From Gamsiella multidivaricata (Eukaryota; Mortierellomycota; Mortierellomycetes; Mortierellales; Mortierellaceae): a stretch of DNA of 64,000 bases. Each line of letters starts with the position of its first letter. The first letter of the stretch is position 1. The position numbers were made by a program, and so were the translations under genes. The notes under the pieces are model-generated. The model saw nothing but the letters and a program-made list of their open reading frames with translations. It had not been told where the DNA came from and did no database searches. The stretch is taken from contig NW_026251712.1 in NCBI RefSeq assembly GCF_025024155.1, positions 548,501-612,500 of the forward strand, given 5' to 3'. Below are positions 10,649 through 22,030 of the stretch, one piece after another.

Positions 10649-12908
10649 ATGGCAACCGAACAAAAACACGAATACCCCGCTGACAAGGACCTCGTCGACG
10701 AGAAGCTCGATATCGAGCGCTCGTCCGTCGTCCTTGATGAAGAAGAAAACTCCCCCATCCCTGAGGTCGCTGCCATCGTCTCCAACAAGGATGATCCCAG
10801 TGTCCCTGTGATGACCTTCCGTTACTATGTGATGGCCGTCGTCTTCTCCGTCATCCTCTCCTTCTTTAACCAGTTCTTGTAAGTCACCTACCACCTTTGG
10901 TTTCTATTGATATATGTTTTTAATAGTGATTCTGACCACCCCGTCTCTTTTTTTTTTGTGGACGACCCACAGCTGGTTCCGCAACCATCCCATGACCATC
11001 TCCACCCTGGTCATCCAGCTGCTGTCCTACCCCTTCGGTAAATTCATGGCTCGTGTCCTCCCTGCTGGTCGTCTCAACCCTGGTCCATTCTCCATCAAGG
11101 AGCACGTCTTGGTTGCCTTGACTGCCAACTGTGCCGGTGGTACTGCCTATGCCGTCGATATCACTGTCATCCAGAAGGTCTTCTACCATGAAGACTTTGG
11201 TTTCCTTGCCAACTTCCTTCTCATTCTCTGCACACAGATGTTGGGTTACGGTATGGCTGGTGTCCTCCGTCGCTACCTTGTCTACCCCGCTGCCATGATC
11301 TGGCCTGCCAACTTGGTCCAAGTCGCTTTGTTCAATACCCTTCACCAGGATGAGGACCTCGCTCCTGGCCAGTGGTCTCGCTTCAAGTTCTTCTTGGTTG
11401 CTACCTTGGCCATGTTCCTGTACCAGTGGATCCCAGGCTTCCTCTTCCCCGTCCTCAGCTCCATTGCTTGGATCTGCTGGATCAAGCCTGACAACCTGGT
11501 GCTGTCTCAGCTCACTGGTGCTGGTGGTCTTGGATTCGGTGCCATCTCTCTCGACTGGAACAACATCGTTTCCTTCTTGGGTTCTCCTTTGATCGTCCCC
11601 TGGTGGGCTCAGGTCAACATTGCCCTCGGTTTCTTCCTGATGGCCTGGGTCCTGGTTCCTATTGCCTACTACACCAACTTGTGGGAGGCCAAGAAGTTCC
11701 CTATCCTTACCCCAAGTTTGTTCCGTGACAATGGTCATAAGTACAATACCACCGAAATTCTGACCAACAACGTCTTGGATGAGGTTAAGTACGAGGCCTA
11801 TGGTCCCCTCCGTATCTCGACCTTCTTCGCCTTGACCTATGGTATCGGTTTCGCCGGTCTCGCGTCCATGATGACCCACACTTGGTTGTACCACCGCCAC
11901 AAGTTGGTTGCCCAATGGAAGCAGTCGCGCACCCACTCTGAAGATATCCATCACAAGCTCATGCAGGCCTACCCTGAGGTTCCTGACTGGTGGTATGCCG
12001 CTCTCTTCATCATCATGACCGCCGTTGCCATCATCACCTGCGAGATTTGGGACTATAAGCTCCCTTGGTGGGGCGTTCTCTTGGCCATTGCTCTTGCTGC
12101 CATTTTCGCTCTTCCCGTTGGTCTCATTCAGGCCATCACCAACCAGCAGCCTGGTCTCAACATCATCACTGAGTATGTTATCGGTTATATTCTTCCTGGT
12201 CGTCCCATTGCCAACGTTACCTTCAAGACTCTTGGTTACATTTCCATGGCCCAGGCTATGACCTTCACCTCTGACTTGAAGTTGGGTCACTACATGAAGG
12301 TCCCTCCTCGTGCCATGTTTTGGGCTCAGCTCCTCGGTACCGTCATTGCTGGTCTCGTCAACCTGTTGACTGCCAACTGGCTCTTAAGCTCCCAGGAAGG
12401 TGTTTGCGTCGATAACGAGATCTTCTCTTGTCCTTCAGCCACCACCTTCTACTCTGCCTCAGTCATCTGGGGTGTCATCTCACCCAACCGTATGTTCGGA
12501 GCCTCGTCGATGTACAACGCCATCAACTACTTCTTCTTGATCGGTTTCGTCCTCCCCATCCCCTTCTACTACCTCAAGAAGGCCTTCCCCAATACCTGGT
12601 TGGACTATGTCCACATCCCTGTGTTACTGGCCGCCACCGGTATGATGCCCCCAGCTCAAGCTTACCACTACACCAACTGGTTGGCTCTCGGTTTCGCCTT
12701 CCAGTTCTTTGCCCGTCGCTACCATCCCGAGTGGCACTTGCGTTTCACGTATGTGTTGTCGGCTGCGTTTGACTCTGGTGTTGCCTTCATGGTGCTGTTG
12801 TCGTTCTTCATCTTCACCATCCGTGACGCTGAGATGGTCGAGTGGTGGGGTACCCGTGGCGACTTGTGCCCTCTCGAGAGCAAGTCCTACTATCCCCCCA
12901 CTGCCTAA
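10649..12908 (+). CDS. Oligopeptide transporter, OPT family (copy 2, mosaic)
   Basis: Same family and expected role as copy 1. Exons are 10649-10878 and 10973-12908, giving 721 aa. Exon 1 is identical to that of copy 3, and the 94-nt intron differs from copy 3 by one substitution and one T. Inside exon 2 the closest match alternates. It is copy-3-like to about 11214, copy-1-like at about 11380-11635, copy-3-like from 11641, copy-1-like again around 12200, copy-3-like at 12361-12441, and identical to copy 1 from 12443. The gene is intact, with LNPGPFSIKEH and DLKLGHYMKVPPR preserved. A few private differences (for example HQDEDLAPGQ in place of HKDEDLAPGQ) argue against a simple two-parent fusion. 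Confidence 0.93.
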
Positions 12909-14613
12909 GCAGTTGCTGCATTGAAATGAAATGTGCCAATAAAGGGCCTTTCAGTCGAAGCTTGTAATCTTTTTTTTTACAACATCAGTTTATTTATCAA
13001 ACTATACCTCTAATTAAAAATGATGCGCGTAAACAAAAAAAAATGATATGATATGATATGATCTCTCTTTGTACTGTAGTTTGTCTACAGTGATCTAAAT
13101 GAACTGTTCTTCATTTATATCCTGGAGACTGCAGCATGGTGTTGAATTGGGTAGTAGACGCGTGTTGCAGTTCGAGTGTGTGTGTGTGTGTGTGTATGTG
13201 TGTGTATGTGTGCGATGCTTCCACGCGTCTGTGCTATGACACAGACACTATTTGTTTCACAACTAAACGACATTTGAACTTAACAATGTGATGACCTGAC
13301 CGTGGCTATTAACGCAGGATTATTTATCGTCGGATGGAGGGTGGTAAGAAAGGACAGGTGTGCTGTGCATTGGTGATGTGGGACGAGGGGTCATGATGGA
13401 GAGTTTTTGTTGATATGCTTGTTGGGTGAGGGAGGAGGTTGTGTGCGGTAAAACGTGGTGCGTGTGTGTATGTGGGTAATTGATGGTGCTGACGCGTGTT
13501 GGTTGGTAGGGTGTTGGAGTGGGATGTGTGCAGCTGTGTGGATCAAGGAGGATGTTTGCATGCTGAGGGATCAGTGAGAGGATGTTGGCATGGTGAGGAG
13601 TGGAATGGTCAATGGATGGATGCTGGTGTGTTGAATAGAGAGTGAAGGATATTTGTATGCAGCGTAGGGTAGAGGAGCAATGAGAGATAGCGATGGAGGA
13701 GAAGGAGGACGCAGAGGAATCTAGGTGAAGAAAATATGCGCGCGGTATGTATGAAGAGTACGGATAGCGAATGGAGAATTCATGGAGGGGTAGCAAGAGG
13801 AGTGCTGCCGTTTTATAGGGGAAAAAACCAAGAAGGGTAAACGGGCCCTATTATGGGATGGCATACGGCACCAGCAGCAGTAGCGTGGCATAGAAATAAC
13901 TTAAAGAGAACTCACTTTGCTCTTGTATGGCAAATGTACGAGAATTTGCAAAGGCCATACTTGGGCAAAAAAATTGTTTTCTACTTTCCTCGGATAAGTT
14001 CCGGGTCTACATCCGAGCCAATGAGGAACTGACGCTTATTTCAACAGGCAAGGCACTTCGTCCGCACCCTCAAACCCTGGCTGCATTCAATACAACATCC
14101 TCGCCTATTGCATACATTCATTCATGATGGTGTTCGATGGAAGGCTTGCCTGTACAGTAATATAGTACCGTTCTAATGTACAGTACACACATACTCGCAC
14201 CAGGGATACAGTCGTCTGCGGCAATCGTCCTTTCTCTTACCTATTAGGACAAGCAAGCATCGGCCTGCTGTCATAAGGAATCAGCATAAAAGAAATATTG
14301 CGCTTGTCAAAGGAACGCGTTTTATCAGACACACACTTATTAGCTGTATTATATTAGTCACGACTAGAGCAATGTATGCTATAAGAATGCTGCTCCGTTT
14401 GAAAATAAAGAACCCTCTCATATCTGATAATACCACTCAGTCAGTTATAAATACAACCCATTTTATTACGAGAGCAGAGAGAGAAAAGCGCTGTGCTCCG
14501 GTCAGAGACAGTAAAGACTAGTTTAACACTAACAACCATATTCGACCTAGCCTTCCTGTCCCCACAAGGGACGGTGCCGATAGGATGGATACGTTCGACT
14601 GATGGAAATGATC
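12443..14613. repeat. 2171-bp duplicated block, right copy
   Basis: Second copy of 7823-9993, lying 4620 bp downstream, with no visible difference. It includes the copy-2 stop codon, poly(A) signal and spacer. Confidence 0.9.
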
Positions 14614-14884
14614 AGATCCTATTCTGTTTGCCTCAGTTAAAGTTTATGATAGATCTGGATGGAGATCCTATTGGTGGGAGAGATGTCCATCTCAGTACCT
14701 ATTAGGAAACAAAAGACGCGTCGCTGCATTAGCATGACAATTCAGCGGTTTTCTCGTCCAGACGCCTCTCGGGAACATTGAGGCCTGTGGACATTTCCTC
14801 TCCGCCTTCATTTACCGGGATACATTCTCACTTTTGGCGTTTGAATCGTCTGTCCATCCGCCCATTTCCCCCAACAGCCATCAG
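12909..14884. other. Spacer between OPT copies 2 and 3
   Basis: Duplicate of the copy 1-2 spacer up to 14613, including the GT microsatellite and the minus-strand TATA (13811-13817) with its 24-codon frame (13320-13394). After that it is the copy-3 promoter, which lacks about 200 nt present upstream of copy 2. No gene is supported. Confidence 0.7.
12938..12943 (+). terminator. Poly(A) signal, OPT copy 2
   Basis: AATAAA 30 nt after the stop codon, identical in context to copy 1. Confidence 0.6.
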
Positions 14885-14891
14885 TATAAAA
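14885..14891 (+). promoter_or_regulatory. TATA box of OPT gene 3
   Basis: TATAAAA 123 nt before the ATG. Confidence 0.7.
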
Positions 14892-15007
14892 GGATGCCGT
14901 GCCCTCGTTTCCATGAAGCTCTTTGTCTTTGCCAGCCCACTCGTTCCCTGACCTCTTCTTCCCTCTTTCTCCCCCTACACTACAGTCCTGTCTAAAACAC
15001 TTTTGAC

Positions 15008-17283
15008 ATGGCAACCGAACAAAAACACGAATACCCCGCTGACAAGGACCTCGTCGACGAGAAGCTCGATATCGAGCGCTCGTCCGTCGTCCTTGATGAA
15101 GAAGAAAACTCCCCCATCCCTGAGGTCGCTGCCATCGTCTCCAACAAGGATGATCCCAGTGTCCCTGTGATGACCTTCCGTTACTATGTGATGGCCGTCG
15201 TCTTCTCCGTCATCCTCTCCTTCTTTAACCAGTTCTTGTAAGTCACCTACCACCTTTGGTTTCTATTGATACATGTTTTTAATAGTGATTCTGACCACCC
15301 CGTCTCTTTTTTTTTTTGTGGACGACCCACAGCTGGTTCCGCAACCATCCCATGACCATCTCCACCCTGGTCATCCAGCTGCTGTCCTACCCCTTCGGTA
15401 AATTCATGGCTCGTGTCCTCCCTGCTGGTCGTCTCAACCCTGGTCCATTCTCCATCAAGGAGCACGTCTTGGTTGCCTTGACTGCTAACTGTGCCGGTGG
15501 TACTGCCTATGCCGTCGATATCACTGTCATCCAGAAGGTCTTCTACCATGAAGACTTTGGTTTCCTTGCCAACTTCCTCCTCGTTCTCTGCACACAGATG
15601 TTGGGTTACGGTATGGCTGGTGTCCTCCGTCGCTACCTTGTCTACCCCGCTGCCATGATCTGGCCTGCCAACTTGGTCCAAGTCGCTTTGTTCAACACCC
15701 TTCACAAGGATGAGGACCTCGCTCCTGGCCAGTGGTCTCGCTTCAAGTTCTTCTTGATTGCTACCTTCGGCATGTTCTTGTATGCCTGGCTTCCTGGCTT
15801 TATTTTCCCCGTCCTCAGCTCCATTGCCTGGATCTGCTGGATCAAGCCTGACAACCTGGTGCTGTCTCAGCTCACTGGTGCTGGTGGTCTTGGATTCGGT
15901 GCCATCTCTCTCGACTGGAACAACATCGTTTCCTTCTTGGGTTCTCCTTTGATCGTCCCCTGGTGGGCTCAGGTCAACATTGCCCTCGGTTTCTTCCTGA
16001 TGGCCTGGGTCCTGGTTCCTATTGCCTACTACACCAACTTGTGGGAGGCCAAGAAGTTCCCTATCCTTACCTCAAGTCTGTTCCGTGACAATGGCCAGAG
16101 GTACAATACCACCGCTATTCTGACCAACAATATCTTGGATGAGGCTAAGTACGAGGCCTATGGTCCCCTCCGTATCTCGACCTTCTTCGCCTTGACCTAT
16201 GGTATCGGTTTCGCCGGTCTCTCCTCCATGATCACCCACACTTGGTTGTACCACCGCCACAAGTTGGTTGCCCAATGGAAGCAATCTCGCGATCACTCTG
16301 AGGATATCCATCACAAGCTCATGCAGGCCTACCCTGAGGTTCCTGACTGGTGGTATGCCGCTCTCTTCATCATCATGACCGCCGTTGCCATCATCACCTG
16401 CGAGATTTGGGACTATAAGCTCCCTTGGTGGGGCGTTCTCTTGGCCATTGCTCTTGCTGCCATTTTCGCTCTTCCCGTTGGTCTCATTCAGGCCATCACC
16501 AACCAGCAGCCTGGTCTCAACATCATCACTGAGTATGTTATCGGTTATATTCTTCCTGGTCGTGCTATTGCCAACGTTACCTTTAAGACTCTTGGTTACA
16601 TTTCCATGGCCCAGGCTATGACCTTCACCTCTGACTTGAAGTTGGGTCACTACATGAAGGTCCCTCCTCGTGCCATGTTCTGGGCTCAGCTCCTCGGTAC
16701 CGTCATTGCTGGTCTCGTCAACCTGTTGACTGCCAACTGGCTCTTAAGCTCCCAGGAAGGTGTTTGCGTCGATAACGAGATCTTCTCTTGCCCTTTAGCC
16801 ACCACCTTCTACTCTGCCTCGGTCATCTGGGGTGTCATCTCACCCAACCGCATGTTCGGAGCCTCGTCGATGTATAACACCATCAACTACTTCTTCTTGA
16901 TCGGTTTCGTCCTCCCCATCCCCTTCTACTACCTCAAGAAGGCCTTCCCCAATACTTGGTTGGACTATGTCCACATCCCTGTGTTGCTGTCCTCCACCGG
17001 TATGATGCCCCCAGCTCAAGCTTACCAGTACACCAACTGGTTGGCTGTTGGTTTCGCCTTCCAGTTCTTTGCCCGTCGCTACCATCCCGAGTGGCACTTG
17101 CGTTTCACGTATGTGTTGTCGGCTGCGTTTGACTCTGGTGTTGCCTTCATGGTGCTGTTGTCGTTCTTCATCTTCACCATCCGTGACGCTGAGATGGTCG
17201 AGTGGTGGGGTACCCGTGGCGACTTGTGCCCTCTCGAGAGCAAGTCCTACTACCCAGCTACGCCAGTTGCCCCTGCCTACTAA
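15008..17283 (+). CDS. Oligopeptide transporter, OPT family (copy 3)
   Basis: OPT-superfamily peptide carrier with exons 15008-15237 and 15333-17283, giving 726 aa. The intron position is as in the other copies. It shares exon 1 with copy 2 but has its own middle region (GMFLYAWLPGFIFPVLSS) and its own C-terminus ending YYPATPVAPAY, 5-6 residues longer than copy 2. Family signatures LNPGPFSIKEH and DLKLGHYMKVPPR are intact. Substitutions against copy 2 cluster in the loop near residues 255-285 and in the extracellular SSQEGVCVDNE region, where substrate or regulatory differences could lie. The downstream flank is unrelated to copies 1 and 2, so copy 3 looks like one of the parental genes. Confidence 0.93.
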
Positions 17284-17332
17284 CGGGTAGTCGTTGCTTT
17301 TAATTCTTTATTAATATAAAAAAAATACTTTA

Positions 17333-17338
17333 AATAAA
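17333..17338 (+). terminator. Poly(A) signal, OPT copy 3
   Basis: AATAAA 50 nt after the stop codon. Confidence 0.6.
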
Positions 17339-18934
17339 GAAAATTGTTGATCTTTGTCGTACGCAATATTTTTTGAGGCTGTTCTCTGTCCTAATGTCCA
17401 CAATTGAGGCATACGACATCTGTCCCGATTTGGATTTACTCTGTTAAATCGAGATGGTGTCCAGAGGGTCCATGCTTCCAAAAATGATCGCCAGATCTAA
17501 CCTTAAAATCCTAATTTGGACGATCCAAATCTGCTTTTGGAAGGCGCACTAAAGCGGGTGAGGATGCCTTTTTTTTATAAATATGAAAGGCAGTTGAGAC
17601 GGCAGCGTCGATTACACCCATGCAATGGCACGCTTAATTCGCCAATTCATCTTGACAATGTTTTCTGACGATGCACTTGCACAGGGCACGATATTGATCG
17701 AGAATTTGTTAAGCAGTTCGAATTCAAGCACTATTATCTTTTTTATTTTCTAGAGCTGCTTAGGCACGAAGAGTATTGCCAACTGATGTAGTTTTGCGGC
17801 GTTACGTTAGAAGTGAGCGAAGGTATAGCTACACAAGTATATTACTTAAGATAATATTAAAAAAAAAAGAAGGAGGGACCTTGCGAGAGACACCAACCGG
17901 TTTCTGTGCCGCTCTTATTGGAAGGGCTATAGGATCGACGCTACTCTTTTACCCGTCTATTTTACTTTCCCAGGAAGAAGAAGCATGGGAAGATGAAAGG
18001 GAATGCTCAGAGGGGGCACCCAGAGACAGGTCTCGATGAAGGAAGTTAAAGAAAGATGGAGAGATGAAAGGGGGATTGCGTTCGATAGAGTGAAGAGGTA
18101 AAGTTTCGGTTAAAACGAATGTTAGTGAAAAATGAAAAAGGTACCGTTCGCAGTGCTTTTGCATGACATTAAACCCCGGCGATGATGGCCCAGGGAAAGG
18201 GGCGAAGGGCTTTCAGGATGGTGCACGCACCCAAGAAACACATGTAGCAAGAAAATAAGGTAAATGGAAAGAAGACGGGTGTTGACGTACTGTTGTACGT
18301 TACCCAGGATTGTGTGTGCAGTGCAGCGCATTGCAGTAGCTCAGACTATAAACCCCTAGCCGTTTATTCATTCACAACGAAGACTATTTCCGTGTTGATT
18401 ACAGATTTGATCGAACCTTCCATTTTATTGCTTTTACTTCGGTGTTTTACTGTTTTACAGTTTACGGGTTGGGTTTGTCATGGAGTGTATTGTTTGTTTA
18501 CAGGGAGGGATATTATTATGCGCGTGTGCTGCGGTGCTGCCGCTCACATACTGGACACACACACACCAATCAACATCCGTTACCGAGGGAGGGACCAAAA
18601 AAGAAAATAAGCTTACAGTCTTGAGCAGAGGGGAGAGAATTAAGTTCGATTCAGTCATAGCGGACTGTAGATTACCCTAATGACCAGAACTCACAGAGCT
18701 GTTTAAAGTACTTTCCACTAGGGTCCTCGCATATCGAAGTCGTCAAAGTGGGCGATGGTCAAGGCCAGACACTCCCGAATTGGTTGCCCCTTTCCCACAA
18801 CGACCGGATTCCGTCCCCTCCTCTCCCCCCTCCTCTCCCCCCGCCTGCACACCCATGCGTACAGTCGAATAAGATTCCACCTGCATTTCGCACCAACACC
18901 GAGCAACAGCCCTTTCTTGAACCCCTCCCTTTCC
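17339..18934. other. Spacer between OPT copies 3 and 4
   Basis: About 1.6 kb with no supported gene and no similarity to the other OPT spacers. The last 130 nt become strongly CT-rich (runs of CCTCTCCCCC at about 18810-18845), the usual promoter composition in this window. Confidence 0.6.
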
Positions 18935-18941
18935 TATAAAA
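18935..18941 (+). promoter_or_regulatory. TATA box of OPT gene 4
   Basis: TATAAAA 160 nt before the ATG, followed by a C-rich leader. Confidence 0.7.
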
Positions 18942-19094
18942 GGACGCCCTCCCCGGACTCCTTTCATTCCCTTGTCTTTGACTGCAGATCGCCACCGACC
19001 CCCCATCCCCCCTGCTCTCCTTGACCCTCTCTTCCTCCTCCCCCGCTCCTCCCATCCCCTGTCCTCCGTCTGAGTGACCACAACCCTGCCCGCC

Positions 19095-21382
19095 ATGTCC
19101 GAGCAGAAACACGATTACCCCGCTGACAAGGAGTTCATCGACGAGAAGCTCGATATCGAGCGCTCGTCCGTCGTCCTCGAAGAAGAAGAAAACTCCCCCA
19201 TCCCCGAGGTTGCTGCCATCGTCTCCAACAAGGATGATCCCTCCCTCCCCGTCATGACCTTCCGTTACTATGTGATGGCTGTCATCTTCTCCCTCATCCT
19301 CTCCTTCTTCAACCAGTTCTTGTAAGTTTGCCGCTCCTGCTCTCTCTCAACGCCCATCTCCCGCTCACGATGCAGCAGAGTGCACCCTTGCAGTGTTTGA
19401 CACTGACGTTTATTTTATGTCTTCTGTGAATACTTTATAGCTGGTTCCGTTCCCATCCCATGACCATTTCCACCCTGGTCATCCAGCTGCTGTCCTACCC
19501 CTTCGGTAAATTCATGGCGCGCATCCTCCCCGCTGGCCGTCTCAACCCTGGTCCTTTCTCCATCAAGGAGCACGTCTTGGTTGCCTTGACTGCTAACTGT
19601 GCCGGTGGTACCGCCTATGCCGTCGATATCACTGTCATCCAGAAGGTCTTCTACAACGAGGATTTCGGTTTCCTCGCCAACTTCCTTCTCATTCTCTGCA
19701 CACAGATGTTGGGTTACGGTATGGCTGGTGTCCTCCGTCGCTACCTTGTCTATCCCGCTGCCATGATCTGGCCTGCCAACTTGGTCCAAGTCGCTTTGTT
19801 CAACACCCTTCACAAGGATGAGGACCTCGCTCCTGGCCAGTGGTCTCGCTTCAAGTTCTTCTTGGTTGCCACCTTCGGCATGTTCTTGTATGCCTGGATC
19901 CCAGGCTTCCTCTTCCCCGTCCTCAGCTCCATTGCCTGGATCTGCTGGATCAAGCCTGACAACCTGGTGCTGTCTCAGCTCACTGGTGCTGGTGGTCTTG
20001 GATTCGGTGCCATCTCTCTCGACTGGAACAACATCGTCTCTTTCTTGGGTTCCCCTCTTATTATCCCCTGGTGGGCTCAGGTCAACATTGGTCTTGGTTT
20101 CCTCTTGATCGCCTGGATCATGGTTCCCATCGCTTACTATACCAACTTGTGGGATGCCAAGAGGTTCCCTATTCTCACCCCTTCTCTCTTCCGCCTCGAT
20201 GGTACTCCATATGTCACTAAGGATATCATGACCGATAACGTCTTGGACGAGGAGAAGTACGCGGCCTATGGTCCCCTCCGTATCTCGACCTTCTTCGCCT
20301 TGACCTATGGTATCGGTTTCGCCGGTCTCTCCTCCATGATGACCCACACTTGGTTGTACCACCGCCACAAGTTGGTTGCCCAGTGGAAGCAATCTCGCGA
20401 TCACTCTGAGGATATCCATCACAAGCTCATGCAGGCCTACCCTGAGGTTCCTGACTGGTGGTATGCCGCTCTCTTCGTCATCATGACCGCCGTTGCCATC
20501 ATCACCTGTGAGGTCTGGGACTACAAGCTTCCTTGGTGGGGCGTTCTCTTGGCCATTGCTCTTGCTGCCATTTTCGCTCTTCCCGTTGGTCTCATTCAGG
20601 CCATCACCAACCAGCAGCCTGGTCTCAACATCATCACTGAGTATGTTATCGGTTATATTCTTCCTGGTCGTGCTATTGCCAACGTTACCTTTAAGACTCT
20701 TGGTTACATTTCCATGGCCCAGGCTATGACCTTCACCTCTGACTTGAAGTTGGGCCACTACATGAAGGTTCCTCCTCGTGCCATGTTTTGGGCTCAGCTC
20801 CTCGGTACCTTCATCGCCGGTTTGACCAACTTGTTGACCGCCAACTGGCTCTTGAGCTCCCAGCCCAACGTTTGCACGAAGGCCTCCAAGGATTTCCGCT
20901 GCCCCTCGGCCAACACCTTCTACTCTGCCTCAGTCATCTGGGGTGTCATTGCTCCTAACCGCATGTTCGGACCCTCGTCGATCTACAATGCCATCAACTA
21001 CTTCTTCTTGATCGGTTTCGTCCTCCCCATCCCCTTCTACTACCTCAAGAAGGCCTTCCCCAATACCTGGTTGGACTATGTCCACATCCCTGTGCTGTTG
21101 GCCGCCACCGGTATGATGCCCCCAGCTCAAGCTTACCACTACACCAACTGGTTGGCTGTTGGTTTCGCCTTCCAGTTCTTTGCCCGTCGCTACCATCCCG
21201 ACTGGCATCTGCGCTTCACCTACATTCTCTCGGCTGCCTTCGATTCCGGTACGGCCTTCATGGTGCTGTTGTCGTTCTTCCTCTTCACCATTCGAGATGC
21301 TGGCATGCCCCAATGGTGGGGTACCCGTGACGACTTGTGCCCTCTCGAGGGTGAGCCTTACTTCCCTCTCCCTGCCGAGTAA
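19095..21382 (+). CDS. Oligopeptide transporter, OPT family (copy 4)
   Basis: The most divergent member of the array. Exons are 19095-19321 and 19441-21382, giving 722 aa. Its first residues (MSEQKHDYPADKEFIDEKL) and the 28 nt before the ATG match copy 1, whereas copies 2 and 3 start MATEQKHEYPADKD. Distinct regions are the loop with SLFRLDGTPYVTKDIMTDN, the extracellular SSQPNVCTKASKDFRCPS and the C-terminus ending PYFPLPAE. Family signatures are intact. A non-ATG in-frame extension to 19074 exists, but the ATG at 19095 aligns with the other copies. Expected to be a plasma-membrane peptide symporter; specificity unknown. Confidence 0.93.
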
Positions 21383-21515
21383 AACAGGAAGCAGGAGGCG
21401 CTTCTCATTTTATCTATAAACCATCTACCACTGCTTTTGTATACCTTTTTATCATGAGCTCTGTAATATTCCTTAGTCTGCGGGTCGTTTCCTTCTGAGT
21501 TTTCTGTAGCAAGAG

Positions 21516-21521
21516 AATAAA
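21516..21521 (+). terminator. Poly(A) signal, OPT copy 4
   Basis: AATAAA 134 nt after the stop, followed by an A-run. Two G-runs (about 21566-21575 and 21626-21638) lie just downstream. Confidence 0.5.
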
Positions 21522-21987
21522 GAAAAAAAAAAGAGTATTCGTATTTTATCATAATTTCAGGTCCCGGGGGGGGGGTTTGAAGAATGTGGTTCATTAGCCT
21601 GGGTCAAACCAGACGGTTCGATTTAGGGGGGGGGGGAGTTGGACTAAGCTATCTGTAAATCGAACACCTTCCCGTTAAGGCAAACACTTTCCATGTAAGG
21701 CGAAACGAACCGCACGCGTTCAAACCTGAAAACGAACAGTTCGTTTCCGCCCATGCAGAACCCTCATGGACTAATTGCTTGGCTTACAGGGTTGTGGGAG
21801 TGATGGGAATAATGGCGTTAGATAGAGCTCGGTCAAGGCTCTCCTATTGTAGGATCGGATGGCGTCAGGTTAGATGCCAGTCTGGTTTGATTCAAGTTAT
21901 AGTCCCAACAGGTAGTGCAAACCATAGTCCATGTTCAAAGATATCAAGGATAGAGAGGCTCGGTGAAGTGGATGGTGAATTATAGGC

Positions 21988-21993
21988 TTTATT
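21988..21993 (-). terminator. Poly(A) signal, F-box gene
   Basis: AATAAA on the minus strand, 38 nt past the F-box gene stop. The 21522-21987 interval between the two convergent genes has G-runs but no gene. Confidence 0.6.
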
Positions 21994-22030
21994 TACAGGG
22001 ATGAGGGGGGGAAGGGGATGCATCTTGGCT

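Noticed and set aside
18743..19112. Gly/Arg-rich minus-strand frames upstream of OPT copy 4
   Set aside because: They arise from the CT-rich leader read backwards.
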